Shown in pieces: positions 9,945 to 18,658 of a stretch of 64,000 nt of DNA (positions within the stretch are counted from its first letter, which is position 1; each line of letters opens with the position of its first letter). The notes under the pieces were generated by a model that did no database searches, was not told where the DNA came from, and saw only the letters and a program-made list of their open reading frames with translations. The DNA comes from Gemmatimonadota bacterium (GTDB taxonomy: Bacteria; JAAXHH01): NCBI GenBank assembly GCA_026705925.1, contig JAPOZT010000004.1, positions 167,347-231,346 of the forward strand, read 5' to 3'. The position numbers and the translations under genes were made by a program.

Positions 9945-10736
9945 GTGAGCGAAGAAACCGGGAAAATCCCCGATATCCTTGAACGCGGAGCGCCCGTCGA
10001 CGGACAACCCCAGACGGCCGAAACGCGGCTGTACATGCAGCTCAATGTGTTCACCCTGTCCGGCACTGGATCCGCTGGTCAGCCTGGCCAGCATGGTCAG
10101 CACGGCCAGCACGGCCAGCCTCGGCAGACCCGGACTATGGCAGACGACATCGCCGCCAGGCTGGGGGATTCCGGCCTGGACGCCGCGGTGTACCTCGATG
10201 TCAACGATCCCGTGGGCATCGGCGTGCTGTTTCTCGCCGAAGATCCCGATACCTTCGTATCCGATGTCCGGGACCTGCTGACGGAGCCACCTTTCGATGT
10301 CCTGACCCGCCGCGGGTCCATGACAATGCTCGGCAGGACCTACTCCATGGGATTCGAGCCGGATCTGATGGAATCGCTCATCCACCGGCCGCGCAACACC
10401 GTGCTCAACCCAGACTGGCCCTGGGTCATCTGGTATCCGCTGCGGCGCAACGGCGCCTTCGCACGACTCGAACACAAGGAACAGCGCCAGATCCTGATGG
10501 AGCACGCCCACATCGGACGGGCCTACGGCCGGGCCGACTTCGCCCACGACATCCGTCTGGCCTGCTACGGGCTGGACGAGGCGGACAACGACTTCGTCAT
10601 CGGGCTGATCGGCAAGGAACTCTACCCGCTGTCGCGGGTCGTGCAGGACATGCGCAAGACCCAGCAGACCGCCTTGTACATCGATTCGCTCGGACCGTTC
10701 TTCGTCGGCAAGAAGAACTGGTCGAGCGACCCGTAA
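9945..10736 (+). CDS. hemQ: HemQ, coproheme decarboxylase (chlorite dismutase family)
   Basis: Converts coproheme to haem b in the coproporphyrin-dependent pathway. The C-terminal half has the family blocks: EHAHIGRAYGRADF (haem-ligand His region), DIRLACYGLDEADNDFVI, and DMRKTQQTALYIDSLGPFFVGK. The start is GTG at 9945 preceded by gggaag. Residues about 45-60 form a Gly-Gln-His repeat encoded by five 9-bp units, inserted between the first beta strand (RLYMQLNVFTL) and the first helix of the fold. It is divergent from the ferrochelatase gene, with a 112-base shared control region. True chlorite dismutase activity is unlikely given this context. Confidence 0.88.
   Translation: MSEETGKIPDILERGAPVDGQPQTAETRLYMQLNVFTLSGTGSAGQPGQHGQHGQHGQPRQTRTMADDIAARLGDSGLDAAVYLDVNDPVGIGVLFLAEDPDTFVSDVRDLLTEPPFDVLTRRGSMTMLGRTYSMGFEPDLMESLIHRPRNTVLNPDWPWVIWYPLRRNGAFARLEHKEQRQILMEHAHIGRAYGRADFAHDIRLACYGLDEADNDFVIGLIGKELYPLSRVVQDMRKTQQTALYIDSLGPFFVGKKNWSSDP
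10077..10121 (+). repeat. Five 9-bp in-frame repeats in hemQ
   Basis: Five tandem units of the form GGY-CAG-CNY encode Gly-Gln-Pro/His triplets. They insert low-complexity sequence into an otherwise conserved enzyme without shifting the frame. Confidence 0.9.
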
Positions 10737-10746
10737 TCTACCGGCG

Positions 10747-11298
10747 TCATCCTCCCGAATCGCTTCGAGCCCCTTCCATCGTCTCCAGCACCTTGAATCC
10801 CAGGACGGCGCAGGCGGACGCCACGTTCAGTGAATTCTTATAGCCCCGCGTAGGGATCTCGACCAGGCCGTCGCAGCGCTCCAGCACGCCCCGGCTCACC
10901 CCGAGCGCTTCGTTGCCGAGTACAATGGCCAGTTCATCCGGAAACGCCGCGGTGTCGTACGTCACCGATTCCGACGTGGTTTCGGCGGCCCACACCGCGA
11001 CACCGCAATCCCGCAGCCATTCGACCGCATCGACGGCCGTCTCGAAGTAGCGCCAGGGGACGTAATCGATGGTGCCCAGGGCGGTCTTCTCCAGTTTCGC
11101 GTGGGGCGGACAGGCCGTGTATCCGCACAGGAAAAGGCCCTTCACCCGCAGGATATCGCAGGTCCGGAAGATGGAGCCCACGTTGAATGCGCTGCGCAGG
11201 TTGTCCAGGACGAAATAGAGGGGAAGCTTGGGCAGCCGGTCGTACGCTTCCTTCGTGATCTCCGCGTCGAAGCTGCGGACCTCGAAGTTCGTCTCCAT
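10747..11298 (-). CDS. SPOUT-family (TrmH/SpoU-type) RNA methyltransferase
   Basis: An S-adenosylmethionine-dependent ribose 2'-O-methyltransferase for tRNA or rRNA. The three SpoU motifs are present: NLRSAFNVGSIFRTCD, IVLGNEALGVSRGVLE, and EIPTRGYKNSLNVASA, the last forming the trefoil-knot SAM site. I chose ATG 11298 (METNFEVRSF). The frame is open to 11394, but that 32-residue extension is a basic Thr/Glu/Gln/Arg repeat (ERTEQTEQTGQARRSKRT) encoded by a degenerate tandem repeat. The precise target nucleotide is unknown. It is last in the leftward pyrKDF unit, 110 bases after the pyrF start-to-stop region, so cotranscription is likely. Confidence 0.88.
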   Translation of the reverse strand: METNFEVRSFDAEITKEAYDRLPKLPLYFVLDNLRSAFNVGSIFRTCDILRVKGLFLCGYTACPPHAKLEKTALGTIDYVPWRYFETAVDAVEWLRDCGVAVWAAETTSESVTYDTAAFPDELAIVLGNEALGVSRGVLERCDGLVEIPTRGYKNSLNVASACAVLGFKVLETMEGARSDSGG

Positions 11299-11308
11299 GT
11301 CTCCGGCC

Positions 11309-11392
11309 CGCCTGGTCCGTTTTGACCGTCTTGCCTGCCCGGTCTGTTCGGTCTGCTCGGTACGCTCGGACTGCGTGGTCTGCCTGGACGGC
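11309..11392 (-). repeat. Degenerate short repeats upstream of the SPOUT gene
   Basis: About 80 bases of quasi-periodic tcggtctgctcggt-like sequence sit between pyrF and the likely start of the methyltransferase. The frame stays open through it, so it may be read as a charged N-terminal tail. Confidence 0.6.
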
Positions 11393-11408
11393 ACGCGACA
11401 CCTTTCGT

Positions 11409-12221
11409 TCAGGACAGCAGGTCGTTGATCTCGCCTTTGAGCCGATGGGTGGCGGCACGGGCGGCCTCGGCGAAATCATGGCCGCCGGAGGAATAGAGGA
11501 TGCTCCGGGAGGAATTGATGAGCAGGCCGCCGCCGCGCTCGTCGGCGCCTTCGCGGATGACCGTTTCCAGGTCGCCGCCCTGGGTGCCGATCCCGGGGAT
11601 CAGCAGGGGCATGTCGGGGACGACGGCACGGATGCCCGCCAGGGATTCCGCCTGCGTGGCCCCCACGACCAGGCCCGCGTTCCGGGCGGTGTTCCAGGAC
11701 CTGGCCGCGCTGGCCACCTCCAGGTACAGCGGATGTCCGTTGACGGACAGGTACTGGAATTCGCGCGCGCTTTCATTGGAAGTCAGGCAGAGGATGAAAA
11801 CCCCCCGGTCGGTATAGTCCAGGAAGGGCTGCACGGAATCCCGTCCCTGGTAAGGATTGACGGTCACCGCGTCGAAACCGAAATGCTCGAACAGCGCCTT
11901 CGCGTACATGCGGGCGCTGTTCCCCATGTCTCCCCGCTTGCAGTCGCAGATGACCACGACCCCATCCGGTATGACCGTAAGCGTGCGCTCCAGCGCTTCG
12001 TAGCCCCTGGAGCCCAGGACCTCGAAAAATGCGATGTTCAGCTTGTAGGCCGAAACGAGGTCCGATGTGTGCTCGATGATCGCCCGGTTGAACTCGAACA
12101 ACGCGTCCGGTGCCGACCTGAGGTGCTCCGGGAATCGATCCAGGTCCGGATCGAGCCCCACGCAGACCAGGCTGTTCGCCGCGGTCCGGGCGCGGTTCAA
12201 CTTTTCTACGAAGGGTGACAT
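11409..12221 (-). CDS. pyrF: Orotidine 5'-phosphate decarboxylase
   Basis: Decarboxylates OMP to UMP, the last step of pyrimidine nucleotide synthesis. The active-site motif CDCKRGDMGNSA (Asp-x-Lys-x-x-Asp type) and the C-terminal phosphate-binding region LLIPGIGTQGGD are visible, indicating the longer group-2 OMP decarboxylases. Start ATG 12221 (MSPFVEKLNRA) gives 270 aa. The open frame up to 12299 overlaps pyrD in a different frame and is not needed. It overlaps the 3' end of pyrD by 16 bases, so the two are translationally coupled. Confidence 0.95.
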   Translation of the reverse strand: MSPFVEKLNRARTAANSLVCVGLDPDLDRFPEHLRSAPDALFEFNRAIIEHTSDLVSAYKLNIAFFEVLGSRGYEALERTLTVIPDGVVVICDCKRGDMGNSARMYAKALFEHFGFDAVTVNPYQGRDSVQPFLDYTDRGVFILCLTSNESAREFQYLSVNGHPLYLEVASAARSWNTARNAGLVVGATQAESLAGIRAVVPDMPLLIPGIGTQGGDLETVIREGADERGGGLLINSSRSILYSSGGHDFAEAARAATHRLKGEINDLLS

Positions 12222-13156
12222 GGGGCGTCCTCTGGTGAAGGGATTTGAATACTTCCGATCAGCGAGCGGACCGAGTGCACTTCCGACACGGCACACCATT
12301 CGGCCAGCGTACGCGCGACGGACGGTCCGGCGCGGGGTTCGACGAAGGTGGCCGTGCCCACCTGGACGGCCGTAGCGCCCGCCACGAGGAACTCCACGGC
12401 GTCCTCTCCGCTCATGATGCCGCCGATACCGATGACCGGGACGGACACCCGGCTCGCGATCCGGTAGACGGCCGCGACGGCCACGGGCTTGATGGCCGGA
12501 CCCGACAGCCCCCCCGTGACGGCGCCGAGCATGGGGCGGCGCGTACGGATGTCCACCGCCATGCCTCGCAGGGTGTTGATGGCCGATACGGCGTCGGCAC
12601 CGGCCTCTTCGACGCTGCGGGCGATCTCCGCGATGTCCGTAACGTTCGGCGTGAGTTTGGCGATGAGCGGCAGTTCGGTGATGCTCCGCAGCGTGGAAAC
12701 CAACTCCGCCGCGCGGCGGGGATCGGTGCTGAAGTCCATGCCCCCGGACACGTTCGGGCAGGACATGTTGATCTCCAGGGCGTCGATGCCCTCGCAGTCC
12801 GACAGGCGTTCGGTCACGTAGACGAACTCCTCCACCGGACCGCCGCCCACGTTTACGATCAAGGCGGTGTCCACGTTTCTCAGGTAGGGCATCTTGTCCC
12901 GGATGAAGGCCTCCACGCCCACGTTCTGCAGTCCGATGGAATTGAGCATGCCGGCGGCCGTCTCCGCGGCCCGGGGCGGAGGATTGCCGGGCCAGGGTTC
13001 GGGCGTGAGCGTTTTCGTGACGATGCCGCCGAAATCGGAGAGATCCACGAACCGGCCGTATTCCGATCCGTATCCGAAGGTGCCCGACGCGGCGAGCACG
13101 GGATTCCTCAGTTCCAGCGCGCCGATGTTAACCGTCAAATCAGGTTGTGTCGTCAA
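12206..13156 (-). CDS. pyrD: Dihydroorotate dehydrogenase catalytic subunit, class 1B
   Basis: FMN flavoprotein oxidising dihydroorotate to orotate. The class 1 catalytic Cys is in EINMSCPNVSGG, and FMN-binding motifs IGIGGIMSGEDA and VQVGTA are present. The N-terminus NPVLAASGTFGYG is typical. The adjacent pyrK identifies it as the NAD-linked heterotetrameric class 1B enzyme. 316 aa. It overlaps pyrK by four bases upstream and pyrF by 16 downstream. Confidence 0.96.
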   Translation of the reverse strand: MTTQPDLTVNIGALELRNPVLAASGTFGYGSEYGRFVDLSDFGGIVTKTLTPEPWPGNPPPRAAETAAGMLNSIGLQNVGVEAFIRDKMPYLRNVDTALIVNVGGGPVEEFVYVTERLSDCEGIDALEINMSCPNVSGGMDFSTDPRRAAELVSTLRSITELPLIAKLTPNVTDIAEIARSVEEAGADAVSAINTLRGMAVDIRTRRPMLGAVTGGLSGPAIKPVAVAAVYRIASRVSVPVIGIGGIMSGEDAVEFLVAGATAVQVGTATFVEPRAGPSVARTLAEWCAVSEVHSVRSLIGSIQIPSPEDAPCHPS

Positions 13157-14061
13157 AGCACGACCTCCTGCATATCGAACACCGGGCCGGCGACGCAGAC
13201 CCGCTCGTATCGTCGGGATGAAGACCGTTCACCGGGGGCGGCGCCCTGGGCGGTACCAGGGGCGGCGCCGGGGGCGAGACCGGGGGCGGCACAGGCCACG
13301 ACACAGGCCATGCACACACCCACGCCGCAGGGCATGATCCCCTCGAGGGAGACCTGTCCGTCGATACCGGCTTCCCGGGCGATTTCCTGGCAACGCCGCA
13401 TCATGGGCGTCGGTCCACAGGCATAGAGATAGGCGCATCGCCGGGGTGAGGAGGCCAGTTCCTGTTCCAACAGGTCCGTCACCAGGCCGTGGTGGCCCGT
13501 CGTCCCATCGTCGGTTGCCAGCCTGACGTCGACCCCGTATTCGCGGAATTTCTCTTCGCTGCTCAAGAGACCCGCCGTCGCCGCGCCGAAGAGTATCGTC
13601 ATGTCTGCCGCCCGAGCCCGTCTATCCCTCGCCGTCTCCTGGACCAGGGAGAGAAAGGGCGCTACACCGACGCCCCCGGCGACCATGACCACCGGCCGTC
13701 CCGGGCGCACCGGCTCGAACGTCCTTCCCAGGGGTCCGAGCACGTCGACTTTTTCTCCGTGGCGCCGCGTCGCCAGGATCTCGGTTCCGCCGCCGACGAT
13801 CCGGTATATGAGCCCGAAAACGCCGCGTTCCGGATCGCGTTCGGCAATGCTGAAGGGTCGCCTGAGCAAGGGGGTGTGACGGAGCCAGGTCTGCCTGCTG
13901 CTGTCTTCCGAAACATCGGAAGCAATCAGGTGTACGAAGTGACCGGGCAGGGCGTGTCGTGTGATTTCGGGTGCCAGCAGGTCGATCCAGTACAGGCCGG
14001 GACCGATTTCACGGTTGGCGAGGATCTCGGCGTCGTACTGGCAGATGGGGATGGTGGACAT
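13153..14061 (-). CDS. pyrK: Dihydroorotate dehydrogenase electron-transfer subunit
   Basis: FAD and [2Fe-2S] subunit that passes electrons from PyrD to NAD+. The FAD-site motif RRPFSIAE and the NAD-site region VMVAGGVGVAPFLSL are visible. The C-terminal cluster ligands read CGVGVCMAC, then VCVAGPVF. Between the third and fourth cysteines, where the family has a short loop, sits a Pro-Gly-Ala repeat (PGLAPGAAPGTAQGAAPG) of about 18 residues encoded by 12-bp repeats. 302 aa against roughly 250-280 usual. First gene of the pyrKDF block; the TPR lipoprotein ends 41 bases upstream. Confidence 0.93.
   Translation of the reverse strand: MSTIPICQYDAEILANREIGPGLYWIDLLAPEITRHALPGHFVHLIASDVSEDSSRQTWLRHTPLLRRPFSIAERDPERGVFGLIYRIVGGGTEILATRRHGEKVDVLGPLGRTFEPVRPGRPVVMVAGGVGVAPFLSLVQETARDRRARAADMTILFGAATAGLLSSEEKFREYGVDVRLATDDGTTGHHGLVTDLLEQELASSPRRCAYLYACGPTPMMRRCQEIAREAGIDGQVSLEGIMPCGVGVCMACVVACAAPGLAPGAAPGTAQGAAPGERSSSRRYERVCVAGPVFDMQEVVL
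13231..13296 (-). repeat. 12-bp in-frame repeats inside pyrK
   Basis: About five imperfect 12-bp units (ggggcggcgccg type) encode APGA-like tetrads in the loop between cluster-ligand cysteines of PyrK. Confidence 0.85.
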
Positions 14062-14102
14062 GCTCCACTACAATACAACCGACCGGGCCGGATGTCAACG
14101 CA

Positions 14103-15941
14103 TCATTTGTCCGGGGGCGGGTCCGCGGCCGGGGCCGCAGCCGGGGGCGTGTCCGCAGCCGGGACCGGGGCCGCAGCCGGGGGCGTGTCCGCAGCCGGGA
14201 CCGGGGCCGCAGCCGGGGCGGGAAGCAGTTCCTCCATGAAGCGTATCTTGTCGCGGACGGAACTTGCCTGTTCAGACCGGGGATGGCGTTCCACGATCTC
14301 ACGGTAGTGGTCGAGGGCGGTTTCCGGATCGTCGTAATACGTCTCGGCGAGCCAGCCCAGCGCATAGCGAGCTTGCGGTGCGAATTCACCATCCGGATCC
14401 CTTTGCAGGACCACTTCGTATAGCCCGCGCGCGGAGTCCGGCCGGTCGGCTTCGAAAAGCAGCCGTTCCGCCTCGGCGAAAAGCCGGTCCGGGGGCAGTT
14501 CACCTTCTACAGGCTTCGACTGCAGGATGGCTGCTTCCACGGCGTGTGTGGTCCCGGGATACCGCACGGCGATGGCATCGAAGACGGAGCGCGCGCTTTC
14601 CGTGTCATTCACCATCTCGCCGAGTATCCAGCCCCTTGCGAAAGCGGCCTTGGCGGCCACGGAGGGATCATTCGACGCTTCTTCTATGGCGCGGTACTGG
14701 CTCAGGGCCGAGTCGGCCATATCCAATTGGAAAAGGTACAGTTCCGCCAGCTGGAATCGCAGGCCGATCGCGTCTTCTGTCAACTTCGCGTAGTTCGACG
14801 AGGTATTCGATTCGGGACCGACGCGGCTGTTTAACGCATCAATTGCGGCCAGCAAGTTTCCAAGGTTTCCGTCCAGGCGCTGCAGTTCGCGTATGGCGCG
14901 ATGCTTTTGGTCGGCCCGATCGCCGACCCAGAACGAACGCGGACTCGTGCGCCGCGCCTGGTTATACCACTGTTCCGTTAGATCGAGATCGCCCGCGGTC
15001 CGGTGCAGTTCCCCCAGCTCGTACATGGCCCGGGAGACTACCTCCGCGCGACTCCGGTCGGCTTCGAAATCGGTGATGAGCGACTCGTAGGTATAGACGG
15101 CCGATTCTTCCAAGTCCATTTCGACCTGGCAAGTGGCTATCGCCAGCATGACTTCGGGGTGATAGTCGTTGTAGGCGCGCTGATCCAGCAACGACTCGTA
15201 TATACCCAGCGCGGCCGGCAGATCCCCTTCTCGCCGCAGGCTTTCGCCCAGCATGAAACTCGCCTCGAACTTGAGCCTCCGGGTACGTGCCTGCTCGATG
15301 GCCTGGGTCAGTTGTTCCCGGGCTTCAGCGAACCGATGCTCCTCCAGCCTGGCACGTGCGATGTAGTACCTGGCCTCCGCCTCCCGTTCATCGCCGGGGC
15401 GCGTTTCCAGCACTTCCTGGAACCGAGCGACGGCTTCCCCATAGCGTGCGCCGCCCAGGGCGATCTTTCCCCGGAGCATCAGGGCTTCCGGTATACGGTC
15501 GCTGTCGGGAAACTCCCGGACGAAGCGGTCCAGCTGCTCATCCGCCCGGGTAGAATCACCCGCATTGAGTAGGCTGTTGCCCAGGGAGAAAACGCAGTGG
15601 ACCGTGAATTCGCCTTCCGGGAACAGCCTCAGCACTTGTTCATACCGCTTGATGGCCTGCAGATGCTGTCCCTGGATCGCCCGGACGTCGCCGATCAGGA
15701 CCAGCGCGTCGTCTACCAGGGAACTACCGGAGTGATCCCGCAGGACGAGGCCCGCGTTCTCGACGGCAAGCTCGTAGGAGGTCATGGCCAGGGGTGGTAT
15801 GGCGCCATCGGGTGTCTGCTGGTTGAGGCGTATCCGCTCCCCTTCCTCGAACGCTTTCCTGGCGTTGTAGAACGTATTGTAGTACGCGCATCCGAAGACC
15901 ACGCACACCAGGGCAAACAGGATCAGGGAAGTCCTGCCCAT
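14103..15941 (-). CDS. TPR-repeat lipoprotein
   Basis: A 612-aa exported lipoprotein. The N-terminus is a lipoprotein signal ending in a lipobox (LFALVCVVFGC), with the mature protein starting CAYYNTFYNARKAFEEGE. Tetratricopeptide-like helical pairs follow over nearly the whole length (for example AIKRYEQVLRLFPEGE, EALMLRGKIALGGARYGEAV, ALDHYREIVERHPRSE). This resembles BamD/YbgF-type envelope scaffolds, but the length and number of repeats argue against a simple BamD. The C-terminus is a Pro-Ala tail made of 36-bp DNA repeats. Only one base separates it from the upstream regulator gene, so the two are cotranscribed. A role in outer-membrane assembly or cell-envelope scaffolding is inferred, not shown. 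Confidence 0.8.
   Translation of the reverse strand: MGRTSLILFALVCVVFGCAYYNTFYNARKAFEEGERIRLNQQTPDGAIPPLAMTSYELAVENAGLVLRDHSGSSLVDDALVLIGDVRAIQGQHLQAIKRYEQVLRLFPEGEFTVHCVFSLGNSLLNAGDSTRADEQLDRFVREFPDSDRIPEALMLRGKIALGGARYGEAVARFQEVLETRPGDEREAEARYYIARARLEEHRFAEAREQLTQAIEQARTRRLKFEASFMLGESLRREGDLPAALGIYESLLDQRAYNDYHPEVMLAIATCQVEMDLEESAVYTYESLITDFEADRSRAEVVSRAMYELGELHRTAGDLDLTEQWYNQARRTSPRSFWVGDRADQKHRAIRELQRLDGNLGNLLAAIDALNSRVGPESNTSSNYAKLTEDAIGLRFQLAELYLFQLDMADSALSQYRAIEEASNDPSVAAKAAFARGWILGEMVNDTESARSVFDAIAVRYPGTTHAVEAAILQSKPVEGELPPDRLFAEAERLLFEADRPDSARGLYEVVLQRDPDGEFAPQARYALGWLAETYYDDPETALDHYREIVERHPRSEQASSVRDKIRFMEELLPAPAAAPVPAADTPPAAAPVPAADTPPAAAPAADPPPDK
14111..14222 (-). repeat. 36-bp in-frame repeats encoding a Pro-Ala tail
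   Basis: Roughly two and a half copies of a 36-bp unit encode PAAAPVPAADTP at the C-terminus of the TPR lipoprotein. The tail could act as a flexible or wall-spanning segment, or be neutral expansion. Confidence 0.9.
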
Positions 15942-15942
15942 C

Positions 15943-16641
15943 TCAATCTCCGAACTTGTAGCCGACGCCCCGGACGGTCGTGATGATATGCACGCCGTGG
16001 CGTTCGATCTTCATGCGCAGCCGTCTCACGTGCACGTCCACCGTCCTCGTACCGCTGAAATAGTCGTATCCCCAGACAGCGGTCAGCAGTTCGTCGCGCG
16101 TGAACACCCGCCCCCTGTGCCGGGCCAGGTGCTTGAGCAACTCGTATTCCTTGAGGGTCAGGTCGATCACCTTGCCCCGGATCGTGACTTCGTAGTTACC
16201 CAGGTTGATCAGCAGGTCGCCCCAGACGATCATATCCTGGATCTGCACGCTGTGGCGACGCCAGAGGACGTTCTTGATGCGTAGATCGAACTCGCGGACG
16301 TTGTATGGCGCGCAGATGAAATCGTCGATTCCCCGGGTGACGTCGAGGTCGCCTATGGCGTCACAGCCGGTCAGGACGATGACCGCGGGGGCTTGCCGGA
16401 ACCCGCGCGACCGCAGTTCGTCCATCACGAAAGGAAGGACCGACCGGGGCCGGTCCGTCTGGATGAGCAGGACGTCCGAATCGGGTATGCGAGCGTGGAG
16501 GTCTTCAACAACGGTGTACTGCAGTTCCGTTAAGGGATAACCTGCGTCGCTCAACCACCTGATCAGCGGTTCGACGGGTTCCTGGCGGGCAATAAGGATC
16601 GATATTCGGGGAAGCCCGTTGCCGCTAAGTCTAACGGTCAT
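15943..16641 (-). CDS. OmpR/PhoB-type regulator with degenerate receiver domain
   Basis: A 232-aa DNA-binding regulator. The C-terminal winged helix is canonical (LTLKEYELLKHLARHRGRVF, TRDELLTAVWGYDYF, TRTVDVHVRRLRMKIE, IITTVRGVGYKFGD). The N-terminal receiver fold is recognisable but lacks the phosphorylation machinery. ILIARQEP stands where ILxVDDEP is expected, no Asp aligns at the phospho-acceptor (VLLIQTDRP), and CAP replaces the conserved Lys-Pro (FICAPYNVREFDLRI). It therefore probably responds to something other than phosphorylation, as known for GlnR-like orphan regulators. No histidine kinase is nearby. It is one base upstream of the TPR lipoprotein, and a 12-bp palindrome lies upstream. 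Confidence 0.85.
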   Translation of the reverse strand: MTVRLSGNGLPRISILIARQEPVEPLIRWLSDAGYPLTELQYTVVEDLHARIPDSDVLLIQTDRPRSVLPFVMDELRSRGFRQAPAVIVLTGCDAIGDLDVTRGIDDFICAPYNVREFDLRIKNVLWRRHSVQIQDMIVWGDLLINLGNYEVTIRGKVIDLTLKEYELLKHLARHRGRVFTRDELLTAVWGYDYFSGTRTVDVHVRRLRMKIERHGVHIITTVRGVGYKFGD

Positions 16642-16672
16642 GGGTTCTCACTACAGGCCCACGTTTGATGGA

Positions 16673-16684
16673 GCAACCGGTTGC
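16673..16684. promoter_or_regulatory. Perfect 12-bp palindrome upstream of the regulator gene
   Basis: GCAACCGGTTGC is a perfect palindrome 32 bases before the ATG of the OmpR-type regulator, in the 70-base gap after ssb. It is a possible operator, perhaps autoregulatory. Function is inferred from position only. Confidence 0.35.
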
Positions 16685-16711
16685 GGCGAACGGACTATCC
16701 CTCAAATGGCG

Positions 16712-17149
16712 TCAAAACGGAAGATCGTCGTCGGAATCGGCCTCGGGCGGAGAAGGCGGCGCTTCCGTCGCCGTGCTCCCGACTCCTCCGGGCGTGTCTG
16801 ATGCAAGCTCATTCTGCTGGCGGGCACTCAGCATCTGCATCTCGTTCGCCACGATCTCGGTCATGTATCGTTTCATCCCGTTCTGATCCTCCCACGAACG
16901 GGTCTGCAGCCGTCCTTCGACATACACCGGTGCGCCTTTCTTGAGATACTGGCCGCAGATCTCCGCCAGTTTCGAAAAGGCCACGATCCGGTGCCATTCC
17001 GTTTCTTCCCGCCGTTCTCCGTCCTGCGTGTTCCACTGGCGCGTCGTGGCCATGCGGAAGTTGACCACGGCCCGGCCGGCAGGCGTGTACCTCATCTCGG
17101 GATCCGCGCCGAGATTGCCGATCAGAATGACTTTATTCAAGCTGGCCAT
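16712..17149 (-). CDS. ssb: Single-stranded DNA-binding protein
   Basis: A 145-aa SSB. N-terminal OB fold begins [20 protein letters not shown], with [26 protein letters not shown] and [14 protein letters not shown] flexible Pro/Ser/Glu linker leads to the acidic C-terminal tip DSDDDLPF that recruits repair and replication proteins. ATG at 17149 with a ggag site. It is transcribed divergently from lptF, sharing a 245-base intergenic region. Confidence 0.97.
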   Translation of the reverse strand: MASLNKVILIGNLGADPEMRYTPAGRAVVNFRMATTRQWNTQDGERREETEWHRIVAFSKLAEICGQYLKKGAPVYVEGRLQTRSWEDQNGMKRYMTEIVANEMQMLSARQQNELASDTPGGVGSTATEAPPSPPEADSDDDLPF

Positions 17150-17394
17150 TTGGGATGCTCCTTATATGAAAAAGAATGAAGTGAGTATAGCGTGATACAC
17201 AGGGCCAGTCAAGCGAATTTCCCGCTGTCCCGGGACCGTCGCACGGGATAAAACCGCTTGCTTCTCCCCGGTATCGCGCCCTATATTCGAATAGTCGAGG
17301 GACCTTTTCAAAACATCGTAACTATTGTTGACGGAACCCGACACCGGACGCGTCGGAATGCCCTCCCCCGGCCCGTTTTCCGCCTGATTAGCCC

Positions 17395-18621
17395 ATGACC
17401 CTCCCGGTTCACCTCTACCGATACGTGTTCAAGGCGCACGTCGGTCCCTTTCTGTTTTCCTTCGTGATCATCACGTTCATCCTCGTGATGGACATCATAT
17501 TCCAGATCGCCGACCTCATCATCGGCAAGAACCTCGACCTGTTCATCGTGCTCGAGGTGTTTTTCCTCAACCTGGCCTGGATTGTCGCCGTATCGATCCC
17601 CATGTCCGTGCTGGTCGCCAGCCTCATGGCATTCGGCCGGCTTTCGGCCGACAACGAGGTCACCGCGCTCAAGGCAGGCGGCGTCAGTTTCTTCCAGATG
17701 GTCTCGCCGGTCCTGGTAGCGGGACTCCTCCTGGGGAGCGGCCACCTGTTCTTCTTGGACGTCATTCTGCCCGAAGCCAACTACCGTGCGCGCTCGCTCA
17801 TGAACGACATCCACCGGGCGCGTCCCACGTTGCTCTTCACCGGGGGCATATTCATGAAGGACATACCGGGATACAGCATCCTGATCGACCGGGTCAATCC
17901 AAGAAACAACGAAATCTCCGGTATCACCATCTACGAGACGGAGAACCTTCGCTACCCCCGCCTCATGACGGCGAAATCCGGTGAATTTCACGTCAACGAG
18001 ACGGGCAGCCGGCTCGATCTCATGCTGTACGACGGAGAACTGCTGCAGCAGGACGAATCTTCGGGGCGCTATTTCAAAGAGATCTTCGAGCGGCAGCGGT
18101 TTACGATCCGCACCGAACCGGCCGGCGTCCAGCGGTCGGAGGCGGGCATCCGGGGCGACCGCGAACTGAATATCGAGATGATGCAAGCCAGAATCGATGA
18201 GTGGCAGCTGGACATCGACGAAGCATCGGCGATCATGGAATCCGCACCGGATGCTCAGGAGACGAAGGCGGATTCTCTCGAGGCGGCGAGGGACCGGGCG
18301 GAACGGACGGTCTCGCTGAGGCAGCGGCAGAAGAACAGCTACATCGTGGAGATCCACAAGAAGTACGCCATTTCAGCGGCCTGCTTCGTCTTCGTGCTGA
18401 TCGGCGCGCCGCTGGGGGTTCGCATACGCCGCGGCAGCATCGGCGTCAGCGTCGGCGTCAGCCTGTGCTTCTTCCTGCTGTACTGGGCCTGCCTGCTCGG
18501 CGGTGAGGAACTGGCGGACCGCGACATGATCGATCCCGTCTGGGCGATGTGGGCGGCGAATATCGTCATCGGCGTTCCCGGAGCCTTCCTGGTCTGGGTT
18601 ATTGGCCGGGACCGCATCTGA
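17395..18621 (+). CDS. lptF: LptF-type permease (YjgP/YjgQ family)
   Basis: Inner-membrane component of the lipopolysaccharide transport ABC system. It has three N-terminal transmembrane helices (from LYRYVFKAHVGPFLFSF), a periplasmic beta-jellyroll-like middle, and three C-terminal helices (from YAISAACFVFVLIGAPLGVR). The signature SIPMSVLVASLMAFGRLSADNE is present. A charged helical stretch (about residues 260-315) precedes the last helices. 408 aa. Its end lies 37 bases before the next permease ATG. Assignment as LptF rather than LptG rests on order and on the paralogous neighbour. Confidence 0.9.
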   Translation: MTLPVHLYRYVFKAHVGPFLFSFVIITFILVMDIIFQIADLIIGKNLDLFIVLEVFFLNLAWIVAVSIPMSVLVASLMAFGRLSADNEVTALKAGGVSFFQMVSPVLVAGLLLGSGHLFFLDVILPEANYRARSLMNDIHRARPTLLFTGGIFMKDIPGYSILIDRVNPRNNEISGITIYETENLRYPRLMTAKSGEFHVNETGSRLDLMLYDGELLQQDESSGRYFKEIFERQRFTIRTEPAGVQRSEAGIRGDRELNIEMMQARIDEWQLDIDEASAIMESAPDAQETKADSLEAARDRAERTVSLRQRQKNSYIVEIHKKYAISAACFVFVLIGAPLGVRIRRGSIGVSVGVSLCFFLLYWACLLGGEELADRDMIDPVWAMWAANIVIGVPGAFLVWVIGRDRI

Positions 18622-18658
18622 TGAATTCGCTACGATACCACCGGAGGAACGCCGTTTC

